Assembly (NCBI GenBank): GCA_963778895.1
Contig: CAVZVZ010000002.1
Coordinates: forward strand, 868,001-932,000
Length of the DNA stretch: 64,000 nucleotides
Source of the DNA: CAVZVZ01 sp963778895
GTDB lineage: Bacteria > Actinomycetota > Acidimicrobiia > Acidimicrobiales > Acidimicrobilacustridaceae
Reading direction: 5' to 3'
The notes beneath the pieces were generated by a model, which saw only the letters and a list, made by a program, of their open reading frames with translations, was not told where the DNA came from and ran no database searches. The first letter of the stretch is position 1; each line of letters begins with the position of its first letter. Positions 34,883-45,241 of this stretch are shown here, piece after piece. The translations under genes and the position numbers were made by a program.

Positions 34883-35566
34883 ATGCCCCTCACCTACATC
34901 ATGAGGCTGTGGCTTCCCGATCGACCCGGTGCGCTGGGCGCGGTCGCGAGCCGGGTGGGCGCCGTCGGCGGTGACGTCGTCGGCATCGACATCCTCGAAC
35001 GCGGCGCGGGTCGCGCCATCGACGAGCTGGTCGTCGAGCTGCCCGGGCCCGATCTGGTCGGCCTCCTGATCGAAGAAGTCCAACAAGTCGACGGCGTCGA
35101 CGTGGAGGATGTGCGGCCGTCGGCCGACGCGCTCCACGACCCTCGCCTCGACGCGCTCGAGACAGCCGCCTTGTTGGTGGGTGCCTCGACCGCGAGCGAA
35201 GCCATCGCGGCGTTGTGCGCGCACGCCGCCCGAACGGTGGGCGCCGCCTGGGCTGCGGTCGTTGCACTCGACACCGGCGCCATGGCCGCAGTCGAGGGGG
35301 CCCCGCCGGACGCCGCGTGGTTGCTGGCCTTCGTGGAGGGCAGCCAGAGCTCGGCGCGTGCCAACGGCGATGCGCCCCCCGACGTGGTGGACGTGGCGTG
35401 GGCTCCCATGCCCGGAGCCCGTATGGCTTTGGTGTTGGGCCGCGACGGACAGGCGTTCCGCGCTCGAGAGAGGCGCCAGGCGGCGGCGTTGGCGCGGATC
35501 GTCGACACTCGGTTTCGTGAGTTGAAGGTTGCAGAGGCGCGGCAGCTGCACCCCGCGGCTCGCTAG
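34883..35566 (+). CDS. ACT-domain protein with a C-terminal GAF-like region
   Basis: 227 residues. Residues 1-75 read like an ACT domain (YIMRLWLPDRPGALGAVASR, VGGDVVGIDILER, then VDGVDVEDV), a fold that binds amino acids or other small ligands. The remaining 140 residues, with ALETAALLVGASTASEAIAA and AWAPMPGARMALVLGRD, resemble a small GAF-like sensor, but I am less sure of that. There is no DNA-binding part. It converges with the glycerol kinase gene with a four-base overlap. Confidence 0.7.
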   Translation: MPLTYIMRLWLPDRPGALGAVASRVGAVGGDVVGIDILERGAGRAIDELVVELPGPDLVGLLIEEVQQVDGVDVEDVRPSADALHDPRLDALETAALLVGASTASEAIAALCAHAARTVGAAWAAVVALDTGAMAAVEGAPPDAAWLLAFVEGSQSSARANGDAPPDVVDVAWAPMPGARMALVLGRDGQAFRARERRQAAALARIVDTRFRELKVAEARQLHPAAR

Positions 35567-37066
35567 GAATCAGCCCAGTCGCGAGCGCGCTCGACCGCGC
35601 GCTTCCACTGCTCGTATCCCACGTTCGCCTCGTCGGCGGTGACCGCCGGTTGCACTTCGGTGTCGAGCACCCAGTTGGCGGCGATGTCGTCGGTCGAGTC
35701 CCACACGCCCTCGGCCAGACCGGCCAGATACGCCGCGCCCAACGCGGTCGTCTCCTGCACCGCGGGTCGGGCGACGGGCACCTGCAGTTGGTCGGCCTGC
35801 AACTGCAGCAGGAGGTTCATCACCGACGCACCGCCGTCGGCGCGCAGGGCCGCGAGTGCTCGACCCGAGCCGGCCACCATGGCCTCGACCACGTCGCGGG
35901 TCTGGAAGGCCATGGCCTCGACGACGGCCCGGGCGAAGTGGGCGCGACCCGTGCCGCGGGTGATCCCGAGCACCGTGCCTCGGGCGTAGGGATCCCACCA
36001 GGGACTGCCGAGGCCGGTGAACGCGGGTACGAACACGACGCCTTCGCTGTCGGGGATCGACGCCGCGAGCGGTCCGATCTCGGCCGAGTCGGCGATCATT
36101 CCGAGCCCGTCGCGCAGCCACTGCACCGCCGCGCCCGTGACGAAGATGGCGCCTTCCAACGCGTAGTGCGTCGTGATGCCCGTCGGTCCGCCCGGGATGG
36201 TCCACGCGACCGTGGTGAGCAGACCCTCGATCGGGTCGGGGCAGGTCTCACCGACGTTCATCAACACGAACGAACCCGTGCCGTAGGTGTTCTTCGTCAT
36301 GCCGGGCTCGAAGCATGCCTGCCCGAACAGCGCTGCTTGCTGATCGCCGGCAATTCCACTCACGGGGATGCCGCCGCCCAGGACGAAGTCGTCCGAGGTC
36401 ACGCCGAACCGCCCGCTCGATGGTCGCACCTCCGGCAGGATGTGCATCGGCACGCCGAACAAGTCACAGAGCTCGGGCGACCAGGCCAGGGTGCGGATGT
36501 CGAACAACAAGGTGCGGCTGGCGTTGGTCACGTCGGTGACGTGCTTGTCGCCGCCGGTCAGCTTGTAGACGAGCCACGAGTCGACGGTGCCGAACGCGAG
36601 GTCACTCTTCGCCTCGACCCCGCCCTCGGTGAACATCCAGTCGAGCTTGCTGGCCGAGAAGTACGGATCGAGCACCAACCCGCTCGTCGCGCGAACGAGC
36701 GGCAGGTGACCTTGGTCGCGCAGCTCGTCGCACCGTCCCGCGGTACGTCGGTCCTGCCAGACGATGGCGGGGTGCACGGGCTCGCCGGTCGAGCGGCTCC
36801 ACACGATGGCCGTCTCGCGTTGATCGGTGATGCCGATGGTGACGGGCTTGGCGGGCAGACGCCGGCCCAGCTCGCCGAGGACGGCCTCGGCCGTCTGCCA
36901 GATCTCGGTCGGCGTCGTGTTCGACCCAGCCCGGTTGCGGGAAGAACTGGGTGAACTCCTGGTACACGGCATCGACGATCCGGCCTTGGCGGTTGAAGGC
37001 GATGGCCCGGATACCGGTGGTGCCGGCATCCAGGGTGACGACGAGCGGCTCGGCGGTGGGGTCCAC
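35563..37066 (-). CDS. glpK: Glycerol kinase
   Basis: About 501 residues with one frame break near 36930. The opening LVVTLDAGTTGIRAIAFNRQ and FFPQPGWVEH are typical of GlpK. The next blocks are ITDQRETAIVWSRSTGEPVH, FGTVDSWLVYKLTGG, VSGIAGDQQAALFGQAC, TYGTGSFVLMNVG and WWDPYARGTVLGITRGTG. ALRADGGASVMNLLLQLQAD closes the ATP site. It phosphorylates glycerol with ATP. The start is GTG 37066. It is divergent from the phosphofructokinase gene across 38 bases. Confidence 0.92.
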
Positions 37067-37104
37067 GGCGGCTGAAACTATCGGCGCTGAGTAGCCTGCG
37101 CCCC

Positions 37105-38138
37105 ATGCGAGTCGCGATGCTGACGGGCGGGGGCGACTGTCCGGGACTGAACGCGGTGATGCGCGCCGTCGCCCGCAAGGCCGAGAGGCACTACGGCGAT
37201 CACCTCATCGGATTCCTCGATGGTTGGAAGGGTGTCATCGAAGGTCGAACCACGGACCTGTCGGTCGAGACCTTCCGTGGCGCGCTGCCCAAAGGCGGCA
37301 CCCTGATCGGTTCGTCGCGCACGAACCCGTTCAAGATCGACGGCGGAGTCGCGCGATGCCGTGCCAGCCTCGACCAGCTCGGTGTGGACGCGCTGCTGGC
37401 GATCGGTGGTGAGGACACGCTCGGCGTCGCGGCCAAGCTTGCCGAGATCGGCGTGCAGGTCGTCGGCGTACCGAAGACCATCGACAACGACTTGTCGGGC
37501 ACCGAGCTGACCTTCGGCTTCGACACTGCCGTGCAGATCGCCGTCGACGCCATCGATCGTCTGCACACCACGGCCGAATCGCACGATCGGGTGATGGTCG
37601 TCGAGGTCATGGGTCGGCACGCGGGCCACATCGCCACGTGGGCCGGGATCGCCGGCGGCGCGACGATGGTGCTCATCCCCGAGGAGCCCTTCGACATCGA
37701 GCAGGTGTGCGACGCGCTGCAACGCCGGCACGCGCGAGGGCGGTTCGCCTCGATCGTGGTCGTCGCCGAAGGCGCGGTGCCGAAGGCCGGCACCATGGAG
37801 ATCATCTCGAACGACGTCGACCAGTTCGGCCACGTTCGCCTCGGGGGGATCGGCACCACGATCGCCCAGGAGATCGAGAGCCGAACGGGGTTCGAGACCC
37901 GCGTCACGATCCTCGGCCATGTCCAGCGCGGCGGCACGCCGACCGCGTTCGACCGGGTGCTCGCGACACGCTTCGGTATCGCCGCCATCGACGCGGTGCA
38001 CGACGGCGCCTTCGGACAGATGGTCGCGCTGCAGGCGGGCGAGATCGTGTGCGTGCCGCTGCAGGAGGCGGTGGGAGCCTGAAGCTCGTCGACCCTGCGC
38101 TCTACCACGGCGTGGCCGAGCAGTTCTTCGCCGGCTGA
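37105..38138 (+). CDS. pfkA: 6-phosphofructokinase
   Basis: About 345 residues; a one-base shift near 38082 places the last 18 codons (LVDPALYHGVAEQFFAG) in another frame. The active-site blocks are MLTGGGDCPGLNAVMRAV, LLAIGGEDTLGVA, GVPKTIDNDLSGTELTFGFD and VMGRHAGHIATWAG. The GGED sequence at the nucleotide loop differs from the GGDGS of classical ATP enzymes. Actinobacterial members with this loop are known both as ATP- and as pyrophosphate-dependent types, so the donor is not settled. It catalyses the fructose-6-phosphate commitment step of glycolysis. Confidence 0.9.
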
Positions 38139-38152
38139 CGTCCTGCTCGGCG

Positions 38153-38796
38153 TTATTCCGCCGGTTGAGTCGATCTGAGGATCGAGATCCCGTAGTCCGT
38201 CCGCATGATCGGGGTGCCCGGATCGGCCGATCCGGATTGTGTCGGCACCGCGGCGGGCACACCGTCGATCGACACCCGCACGCTTTGGATGCCGCTGGTC
38301 TTGAGGTCGGTGGCGGTGAACACGATCTGGGCCATGGCCAGTCGGAGCCGGGCGTTCTCGACGCCGAGCGAGCTGAGGTTCAGGTCGAGCACGCCGTCGG
38401 GTTGCACCATGCGCGTCGAGCACCCGGACATCGGATGGCAACTGGTTGGTGGCCTGACCGGCGAGGCCGACATCTTCGGGTCGGGTCGCGATCAGCTTCT
38501 CGATCGTGAGTTGGGGGAGCTGCGCCGGATCGCCCGGAACCGTGACGCCGACGGTGCACGGGCTGCAGCCGTTGTTGCTGTTCGGATCCGGTGACGAGGT
38601 AGATGGTCTGATCTTGCGTGTCGGCGCGAATCGTGGTCGAGGTGCTGCCGCTACCACGCGGCTCGCGCGCCTGTTCGGGCACCGCTCCCTCGGGAATCGC
38701 CCGCGGCTCGTCGTCGCTCGGGATACCGCAGCTCGCCGCACCGAGCAGCAGCACGAAGATGGCCAGCACGAGCAGGCGAGGCGACAGTCGCTTCAT
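38153..38796 (-). CDS. Short GerMN-domain lipoprotein (LpqB-like position)
   Basis: About 214 residues across three frames, breaks near 38555 and 38410. Signal peptide with lipobox (LVLAIFVLLLGAASC, Cys about residue 23), a linker, then a GerMN domain: IYLVTG, CTVGVTVPGDPAQLPQLTIE, RLAMAQIVFTATDLKTSGIQ and RVSIDGVPAAVP. It sits exactly where lpqB follows mtrAB in other actinobacteria. LpqB is normally about 580 residues, with a beta-propeller after GerMN, and that part is missing here. The ATG overlaps the mtrB stop (ATGA). Confidence 0.75.
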
Positions 38797-40295
38797 GTGG
38801 TGACCACTATGTCGTCCTCGGCGGGCACGGTGGCCGCGCCCTCGGTCGGTAGGTCGACGATCGGCAATTCGACGACGAAACGGGCGCCGTGGTGGCCGGC
38901 CCGCCGATCCTCGACCCAGACGGTGCCGCCGTGCAGTCGGACGTGCTCGCTGACCAACGCCAGACCCAGGCCGACGCCACTGTCGGGTGAGCGTTTGCCG
39001 CTCTCGGTCCCGCGCGAGAACCGGTCGAAGATCCGGTCGCGATCCTCGGCCGGCACACCCGGGCCGTCGTCTTCCACCGCGATCTGCACCGCGTTGCCGA
39101 CCCGAGCGATCGTCACGCCCGTGGCCCCACCGGCGTACTTCTCGGCGTTGTCGAGCAAGTTGGCCAGCACCCGCGCGAACCGCCGCTTGTCGACGCGCAC
39201 CACGACGTCGCTCACGTCCTCGTCGTACATGACCGCGGTACCGCCGCCGCCGATCACGCTCACGGCCTGGATCACCATCTCGGCCACGAGCACCTCTTCG
39301 AGGTGCAGCTTGATCGCGCCGGCATCGAACCGCGAGATCTCGAGCAGGTCCTCGACGAGCTGTTGGAAGCGATCGACGTCGGCGGACAACAGGTCCAGCG
39401 CGGTCTGCGCCCGCTCGGGAAGGTCGTCGCGCATGTTCTCGAGCACTTCGACCGTGGCCGACATCGTCATCAGCGGAGAACGCAGCTCGTGGCTCACCTC
39501 GGATGCGAAACGGGCGTCCCGGTCTATTCGATCCTCGAGCGCGGTGGCCATGTGGTTGAACGGTGTGGCCAGACGGTCGACATCGGGATCGGTGCCGGTG
39601 GGCAGTCGTGTGTCGAGTCGCCCGCCGGCGATGGCGTCCGCGGCGCGGCCCACGTCGTTCAACGGTCGAAGCACCCGTCTCGAGGCCCAGAAGCCCAAGA
39701 GACCACCCGCCAAGGTCGTGAGCGCGGACGCGCCGAGCAGGCTGATGCCGAGGCCGCTCAGGGTGGTTTCCAGCTCGTCGAGTGATTGGCCCTCGTAGTA
39801 CTGGACGTCGACCGGGGCCAGCGCGGTGAGCGGCACACCGGTGATGAGAAACGGCTTGCCCTGCACGTCGGTACGCATGCGAGCCGCTTGGCCACTGCCC
39901 ACCATCTGTACGAGCTTCTCGGGGATGTCGCTCTGTCCGAAGAGCGCGTTGCCGCTCACCCAACGGTTGTTGCAGTGCAGCACCAGCTGCGCGCCGCCCG
40001 GCGTCGTCAAGCTGCTCAGGTCGCTCTCGATCTTCGTGGTGTTGCACTCGATGGTGGTCGAGCCCGCCGGCTCGAGGCTGTCGGCGAGCTTGCCGGCATT
40101 CTGCTTGGCCTGCGACACGGCGGTCTCTTCGCGCTGGTTGAGCAGGTTCTCACGGGTGAGACCGAACGTGATGACCGACATGGCCGCCGAGAGCAGGGCT
40201 GCGCCCAGCGCGAACGTGAGCGTGACGCGGGCGCGCAGACCCAACCTCGGGCGCTTGGTTGCCGGTCGTTGTCCTGTTGAGCGCCGCAGCCGCAT
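38793..40295 (-). CDS. mtrB: Sensor histidine kinase, MtrB type
   Basis: 500 residues. It has an N-terminal transmembrane helix (about 25-48), a sensor loop of about 130 residues, a second helix near 175-200, a HAMP (VLRPLNDVGRAADAIAGGRL), the phospho-acceptor ASEVSHELRSPLMTMSATVE, then the N box (VLANLLDNAEKYAGG), G1 (VEDDGPGVP) and G2 (SGVGLGLALVSEHVRLHGG). It is translated after mtrA, with 31 bases between. In actinobacteria MtrAB links cell-wall and osmotic status to division. The gene appears intact. Confidence 0.92.
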   Translation of the reverse strand: MRLRRSTGQRPATKRPRLGLRARVTLTFALGAALLSAAMSVITFGLTRENLLNQREETAVSQAKQNAGKLADSLEPAGSTTIECNTTKIESDLSSLTTPGGAQLVLHCNNRWVSGNALFGQSDIPEKLVQMVGSGQAARMRTDVQGKPFLITGVPLTALAPVDVQYYEGQSLDELETTLSGLGISLLGASALTTLAGGLLGFWASRRVLRPLNDVGRAADAIAGGRLDTRLPTGTDPDVDRLATPFNHMATALEDRIDRDARFASEVSHELRSPLMTMSATVEVLENMRDDLPERAQTALDLLSADVDRFQQLVEDLLEISRFDAGAIKLHLEEVLVAEMVIQAVSVIGGGGTAVMYDEDVSDVVVRVDKRRFARVLANLLDNAEKYAGGATGVTIARVGNAVQIAVEDDGPGVPAEDRDRIFDRFSRGTESGKRSPDSGVGLGLALVSEHVRLHGGTVWVEDRRAGHHGARFVVELPIVDLPTEGAATVPAEDDIVVTT

Positions 40296-40326
40296 GGTCG
40301 ATCCGGCCGGAGCGTTCGCCCCGGCG

Positions 40327-41016
40327 TCAGGGTTGGAGCTTGTAACCGAGACCCCGCACCGTCACCACGTGGCGTGGATTGGCGGCGTCGGTCTCGATCT
40401 TGGTGCGCAGGCGGCGGATGTGAACGTCGACCAACCGCCCGTCGCCGAAGTAACCGTAGCCCCAGACCCTCTCCAAGAGGACCTCGCGGCTGAACACCCG
40501 ACCAGGGCTGCTGGCCAGCTCGACCAGCAGGCGGAACTCGGTCTTGGTCAGGTGCACCTCGACGCCGTCGCGCAGCACCATGCCCTCTTCAGGGTGGATC
40601 TCGAGGTCCCCGAACTTCATGTGGGTGACACCGGGATCCGCCGTGCGGGCCCGGCGGAGCAGGGCGCGGATGCGGGCCGACAGCTCCTTCGGGGCGAACG
40701 GCTTGGTGAGGTAGTCGTCGGCACCGGCTTCGAGCCCGGCGACCACATCGTGGGTGTCGGCGCGAGCCGTGACCATCACGATCGGGACGTCGCTGGTGCG
40801 GCGAATCGAGCGGCACACCTCGAAGCCGTCGACACCCGGGAGCATGATGTCGATCAACACCACGTCGGACGGGTGACGGTTGAAGGACTCGAGGGCGTCC
40901 TCGCCGCTATCGGCCTCCTCGACCACCCAACCCTCGTCTTCGAGGGCCATCTTGACCGCGGTTCTGATGCGTTCGTCGTCTTCGACGGTCAGAATCCGGG
41001 TTCCCACGGGAGACAT
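40327..41016 (-). CDS. mtrA: OmpR-type response regulator, MtrA
   Basis: 229 residues. The receiver domain has the acidic pair VEDDERIRTAV, the phosphorylated Asp in VVLIDIMLPGVDG (near residue 56), and the conserved Thr and Lys in VMVTARADTHD and DYLTKPFAPKEL. The C-terminal winged helix reads LTKTEFRLLVELASSPGRVF, VDVHIRRLRTKIE and VVTVRGLGYKL. First gene of the mtrA-mtrB-lipoprotein operon. It is probably essential, as the orthologue is in mycobacteria. Confidence 0.95.
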   Translation of the reverse strand: MSPVGTRILTVEDDERIRTAVKMALEDEGWVVEEADSGEDALESFNRHPSDVVLIDIMLPGVDGFEVCRSIRRTSDVPIVMVTARADTHDVVAGLEAGADDYLTKPFAPKELSARIRALLRRARTADPGVTHMKFGDLEIHPEEGMVLRDGVEVHLTKTEFRLLVELASSPGRVFSREVLLERVWGYGYFGDGRLVDVHIRRLRTKIETDAANPRHVVTVRGLGYKLQP

Positions 41017-41022
41017 GGTGCC

Positions 41023-42478
41023 TCATCGATCGGCCTTTTTGGCAGATACCCCGGCATTTCTCGCCCGTCTCTTGGCGATGACCAACTGCGGACGGTCGGG
41101 ATGGGTCTTGTAGGCGGGGTCGAGCGGATAGCAACCCGACACCAAGCCATTGCGGGGCGCGGTCGTGCAGTCGCTGAAGGTGCGGCAGATGCGCGCTCGA
41201 TCGAGCGGTCGCCCGGCGAGCACATCGGCGGGGAGGTCGGGATAGCTCAGCGCCATGCGGCCCACGCCCACGACGTCGGTCGCGCCGTCGGCAACGTGGC
41301 GTTGCGCGACGTGAGCAAGCCAGTCCTGCAGATAGCTGTAGGCCGATCCCACGAACGTCACTTCGGGATGGTCCCGTTTGAGTGCGGCTGTCGCATCGAG
41401 CTGGCGTGCGACACCGACGAGCGGATCCTCCGGCGGCGCGTAGCCGTCGGAGGGCGGGAAGAAGGCGGGCCGCTGAACGTGCGGGTTGTAATACGGGCTA
41501 CCGGCGGTGGTGCAGATCATCTCGACCCCGAGATCGCGCAACAAACCGATGAACGCCGACGGTTCCGCCAGGTCGATCCCGAGACCGGTGCCGTCACCAC
41601 CGAACGCGTAGCGGTAGCCGGCACCAGCGACCGGACGACCGGGCCCGTCGTCGGCCGCGAACGGCGTGAGATCGAAGATGCTGAGGCGCACGCCGACGGC
41701 GAGGCCGGGCACCGCGTCACGGATACCTTCGACCACCGTGCGCACGAACGCGGTGCGCCCCGCGAAGTCGCCGCCGTAGCGACCGGGACGATCGACAGCC
41801 GACAAGAGCTCGTGCAACAGGTAGCCGTGGCAATGCTTGACGTCGACGAAGTCGAAGCCCGCGGTCTGCGCGACTCGCGCCGCGTCGATGAAGGTGGCAG
41901 CCAGATCGTCCAACTCGCCGTCGCTGATCGGCGTGATGGCTCGGGCCCCCACGACATCGTCGAGCACCGCGTGGTGGTACGCGATCACCGGACGCGGCGT
42001 GCCGTCCGGACGGGCGAAGCGACCCGAATGGGTGAGCTGCAGACCGACGAGTAGGTCGTCGGACGGGCCGATGTGACGTTCGTGCTCCTCGACCAGTGCC
42101 GCACGCAGATCGGCCAGCTCGTCGACGGTCGAGCCGTCGACGACGAGTTGATGAGGGTTGGCGCGCCCGTCACGACGCACCGCCGCTGCCTCGCCACCCC
42201 AGACCAACTTGGCGCCCGAACTGCCGAACCGCCGCCACCGCCGCTCGACCAACTCGGTCGGTCGGCCGTCGTCGGTGCCGTCCCACCCCTCCATGGGCAG
42301 GATCGCGAAGCGATTCCCCACTGGTCGTCCGGCCATCGGTCAGCGGCTGCGCCAACGGTCCGTGCGGGTCGACGGCGTCGTCGATCGCGATGTCGATTCC
42401 GAGCTCCGCGCACCGGGCACGAAACGCGTCGACCGTCTTGAGCTTCTTGACCTGACTGATGGTCGGGTCGGGACTCAC
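41023..42478 (-). CDS. NADH:flavin oxidoreductase (old yellow enzyme-like)
   Basis: About 484 residues, one frame break near 42330. The TIM-barrel FMN enzyme blocks are present: RFAILPMEGWDGT, LVWGGEAAAVR, LVGLQLTHSGRFAR, the catalytic-face FDFVDVKHCHGYLLHELLS and FVGSAYSYLQDWL, VVGVGRMALSYPDLP. The C-terminal CRTFSDCTTAPRNGLVSGCY lacks the full iron-sulfur CxxC set. An extra 50-residue lead (VKKLKTVDAFRARCAELGID) precedes the barrel. The GTG start overlaps the stop of the aldolase-like gene. Last gene of the 46-41 kb operon; it probably reduces an activated C=C bond. Confidence 0.8.
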
Positions 42479-43437
42479 GAGGCGGCCGCGACCAACGCGT
42501 CGATGCGGGCCACGATCGGCGCGAGGAGGTCTTTGTCGGATTCGGGTCGCGCCGGCTCATCTGGCCCGGCGTTGTCGTGCGTCAACCAGCCGCGCAGGTG
42601 CAGGAACTGCGCGGCACTGTGCCGGTACGCGGGAACCGGTGGACGAAAGGCGATCTGTCCGAGGTACTGGAGTGCGTCGTTCAGCGCGAAGAACCCGGCG
42701 TCGCCTCGTGCCCACATCGCATCGCGCACGGCGAAGGCATCCGGGGCGAACGTGCTGAGCCCGAGCAGGTAGTCGCTGCCGAACATGACCATGTCGATCG
42801 CGAGGTCGTTGCCGGTGAACACGCGGAACCCGGGCCGGCGTTCATCGCGCAGCGCCAGCCGCGCCCATTCGGGCTCGCGTTCGAGTGACGAGTGCTTGGC
42901 TCCGACGCAGGCTTGGATGTCGAGCAGGCCGGCGTAGACATCGAGGTCCACGATTCGCCCGGCGGGATGGAACGCCTTGCCGAGCTCGAACCCCACGAAG
43001 CGTGTCGGCATGCTCGCCCAACGCTCGGTGCGCGTCGAGCCACGCGTCGTCGTCGAGTGCGCCCAAACCGAAGGAAGGAAAGATCACCGGCACACCACCG
43101 CGCCGTGCGATCGATTCGCATTCCGACGCCAGCGCCTTGGCGTCGAATGATGCACCCGGCTCGTCGCGAACCACGGCGCCGGCAAACCAACCGGGTGTCG
43201 CGTGCTCGGCGCACAGGTCCAAGCACACGCGCCTTGTCGGCGGTGTCGAGCAGATGGACATGGCCGGTGTCCATGTTCACTGCAGGACGGAGCCCGGCCG
43301 CGATGGTGCGGTCGAGTTGGGCGGTGAAACCCTCCCAGTCGATCGGTGGCGTCGGCGAGGAACGGGAGGAGCACGGCTGAGCACCCGTCGATGGTGCGGC
43401 GCGGGTGCCAGAGGCGGAACGGATCGGGACGATTCAT
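42475..43437 (-). CDS. Dihydrodipicolinate-synthase-like aldolase family protein
   Basis: About 320 residues in four frames, breaks near 43345, 43225 and 43020. Pieces in order: LWHPRRTIDGCSAVLLPFLA, IDWEGFTAQLDRTIAAGLRP, NMDTGHVHLLDTADKA, WFAGAVVRDEPGASFDAKAL, VPVIFPSFGLGALDDD, VGFELGKAFHPAGRIVDLDV and FTGNDLAIDMVMFGSDYLLG. This is a TIM-barrel layout like DapA/NAL family members, but the usual Schiff-base Lys strand is only partly evident (VGFELGKAF). It is joined to both neighbours by start/stop overlaps. Confidence 0.65.
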
Positions 43438-44445
43438 GCGATGCGGTCCCAGTCGGCGGCGACGACCTCGTGCTGCAGCGGCTCGCCCCGGGTCCAGCGG
43501 TCGATCTCGTCGAGCGCGAGCTCGGCCAGGCGGGGGATCTCGCTGCCGGCGGCGCCGGCGACGTGGGGCGTCAGGAAGACGTTCGCGAGGTCGAACAGCG
43601 GTGAGTCCTTCGGTAACGGCTCGGGTGTCGTCACATCGAGCACGGCGTGCAGGCGGCGCGTGGTGAGCTCCGCAATCAGCGCGTCGTGATCGATCACGCT
43701 GCCGCGTGCCGTGTTGATCAGCGTCGCACCGTCGCGCATGAGCGCGAGCTCACGCGCCGCGATCATGTTCTCGGTGCTCGGTACGGCCGGAACGTTCAAG
43801 CTCACCACGTGTGATCGCTCGAGCAGTTCGTCCAGCGTGACCAACTCGGCGCCGAGCGCCGCGGCGTCGTCGGCGGTGAGCATCGGATCGAAGACGACCA
43901 CATCGAAATCGAACGGTTGAAGCAGAGCGAGGAGATGCCGACCGACCCGCGACGCACCCACGACGCCGATGGTCTTGGCGCGATTGCCGGCCGTCATCGG
44001 CAGCAACATCTCCTCGCGGCGATCGTGGTAGCGATTGCGAGCGGCGAAGACGTGCTTGTTGGCGAAGAGAATCGCGGCGAGGCAGTACTCGGCGACGGGC
44101 ACCAGCGTTGGCCGCGGCCGCCGAGCTCACCTGTATGCCTCGTTCCCACACCGCCGGCGTCAGGTGCTCCTTCACCGTCCCGGCAGCGTGGGCGATCAGC
44201 CGGAGCTGAGGGGCCCGGTCGAGCACCTCCGCCGTGACCGGCGGGCACAGCCAGCCCGTCAACAGGACGTTGGCTCCGGCCAACAGCTCGTCGGCGCGGT
44301 CGTCATCGAAGCGTTCGAGCGGTAGGGGATCAGCGACGACTGCGATCGTCGCGAGGCGCTCCATGCTCTCGCTGAGCAAGTGAGGCGCGAGCCCACCGAA
44401 CATCGCCAGCACCACTACGGGGCGGTCATCGCGCGGCTTCGTCAT
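43434..44445 (-). CDS. D-isomer-specific 2-hydroxyacid dehydrogenase
   Basis: About 336 residues, frame break near 44108. The N-terminal catalytic domain has VLLTGWLCPPVTAEVLDRAP and LRLIAHAAGTVKEHL. The NAD-binding half has KTIGVVGASRVGRHLLALL (GxGxxG-like), VVVFDPMLTADDA, VVSLNVPAVPSTENMIAARE, ATLINTARGSVIDHDAL (Arg) and FLTPHVAGAAGSEIPR (His/Glu region). It oxidises or reduces a 2-hydroxy/2-keto acid. Its ATG overlap with the aldolase-like gene links the reactions. The substrate is not known. Confidence 0.85.
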
Positions 44446-44470
44446 CGGTCCGCAGCCTTGCACGGTCGCG

Positions 44471-45241
44471 TCACGCCAACTCCTCGAGCCACCCGCGCAA
44501 GGTGGCAGCGTCGCGCATCATCGCCTCGGGCGCGTCGCCCGGGACGAACTCGAGGTACGCATAGGCCTGACGATCGTCGTGCTGATCGGCGACCTTCGCC
44601 AGCACACGTCGCCACAAGCTCTCGTGTGCGGCCAGCGGCAGACGCGAGCTGTCGGTCTCCCACGAGAACACGTGCAGGTGCTCGAGGTGTCGCAGCACCG
44701 GATCGAGCTCGGTGAGCGCGTGCAGATGGGTCGCACCGGGAACGGGCTGCCAGTAGGTGCGAAGGTTCGGACGATCGACGTCGGCCAGCACCTCGCGTGT
44801 GGAGCGCGCGGTCTCGGTCAGCGTTCCGGGGTGGAACTCCAACGCGATCGTGAGCCCGAGCTCGGCGGCGGCATCGCATGCGTGCACGAGCGCGTCGATC
44901 ACCGGTGCGCTCGCGTCCCAATGTTCGGGGCGCGGGTCGCCGGGCGCCCAGACGCGCACCGTCGTGGCGCCCAGAGAGCGGGCGGTTTCCAGCGTCGGCG
45001 CCAGCTCGTCCACCGCGGACTTCCCAGCGAAGTAGTACGAGCCGTAGGACGCGCACGCCAGACCGCGGTCGACGCAATGGTCGCGGACTTGCTCGGCGCG
45101 AACGGTGTCGCCGGGAGGCACGTGGACGTCGGCGCCCCACTCGATCGCCGCCAGTTGCGCGGCGGCGGCCAGTTCGATGACGTCGTCCGCCGGGAGGTGG
45201 CGGAACGTGACCGAGCACAACCCGGGCGCGATGGAGGTCAT
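44471..45241 (-). CDS. Sugar-phosphate isomerase/epimerase (AP-endonuclease-2-like barrel)
   Basis: 256 residues with the xylose-isomerase-like barrel pattern: GLCSVTFRHLPADDVIELAA, AAIEWGADVHVPPGD, GATTVRVWAPGDPRPEHW, LGLTIALEFHPGTLTETARS (Glu metal ligand), LRTYWQPVP and HLHVFSWE. Metal-binding Glu, Asp/His and Glu residues line the strands. The ATG overlaps the stop of the phosphatase gene by one base. The middle member of the five-gene operon; it probably isomerises a keto/aldo sugar acid or inositol derivative. Confidence 0.82.
   Translation of the reverse strand: MTSIAPGLCSVTFRHLPADDVIELAAAAQLAAIEWGADVHVPPGDTVRAEQVRDHCVDRGLACASYGSYYFAGKSAVDELAPTLETARSLGATTVRVWAPGDPRPEHWDASAPVIDALVHACDAAAELGLTIALEFHPGTLTETARSTREVLADVDRPNLRTYWQPVPGATHLHALTELDPVLRHLEHLHVFSWETDSSRLPLAAHESLWRRVLAKVADQHDDRQAYAYLEFVPGDAPEAMMRDAATLRGWLEELA

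Noticed and set aside
39826..42054. 742-residue plus-strand frame
   Set aside because: Shadow of mtrB, mtrA and the OYE-like gene on the minus strand.
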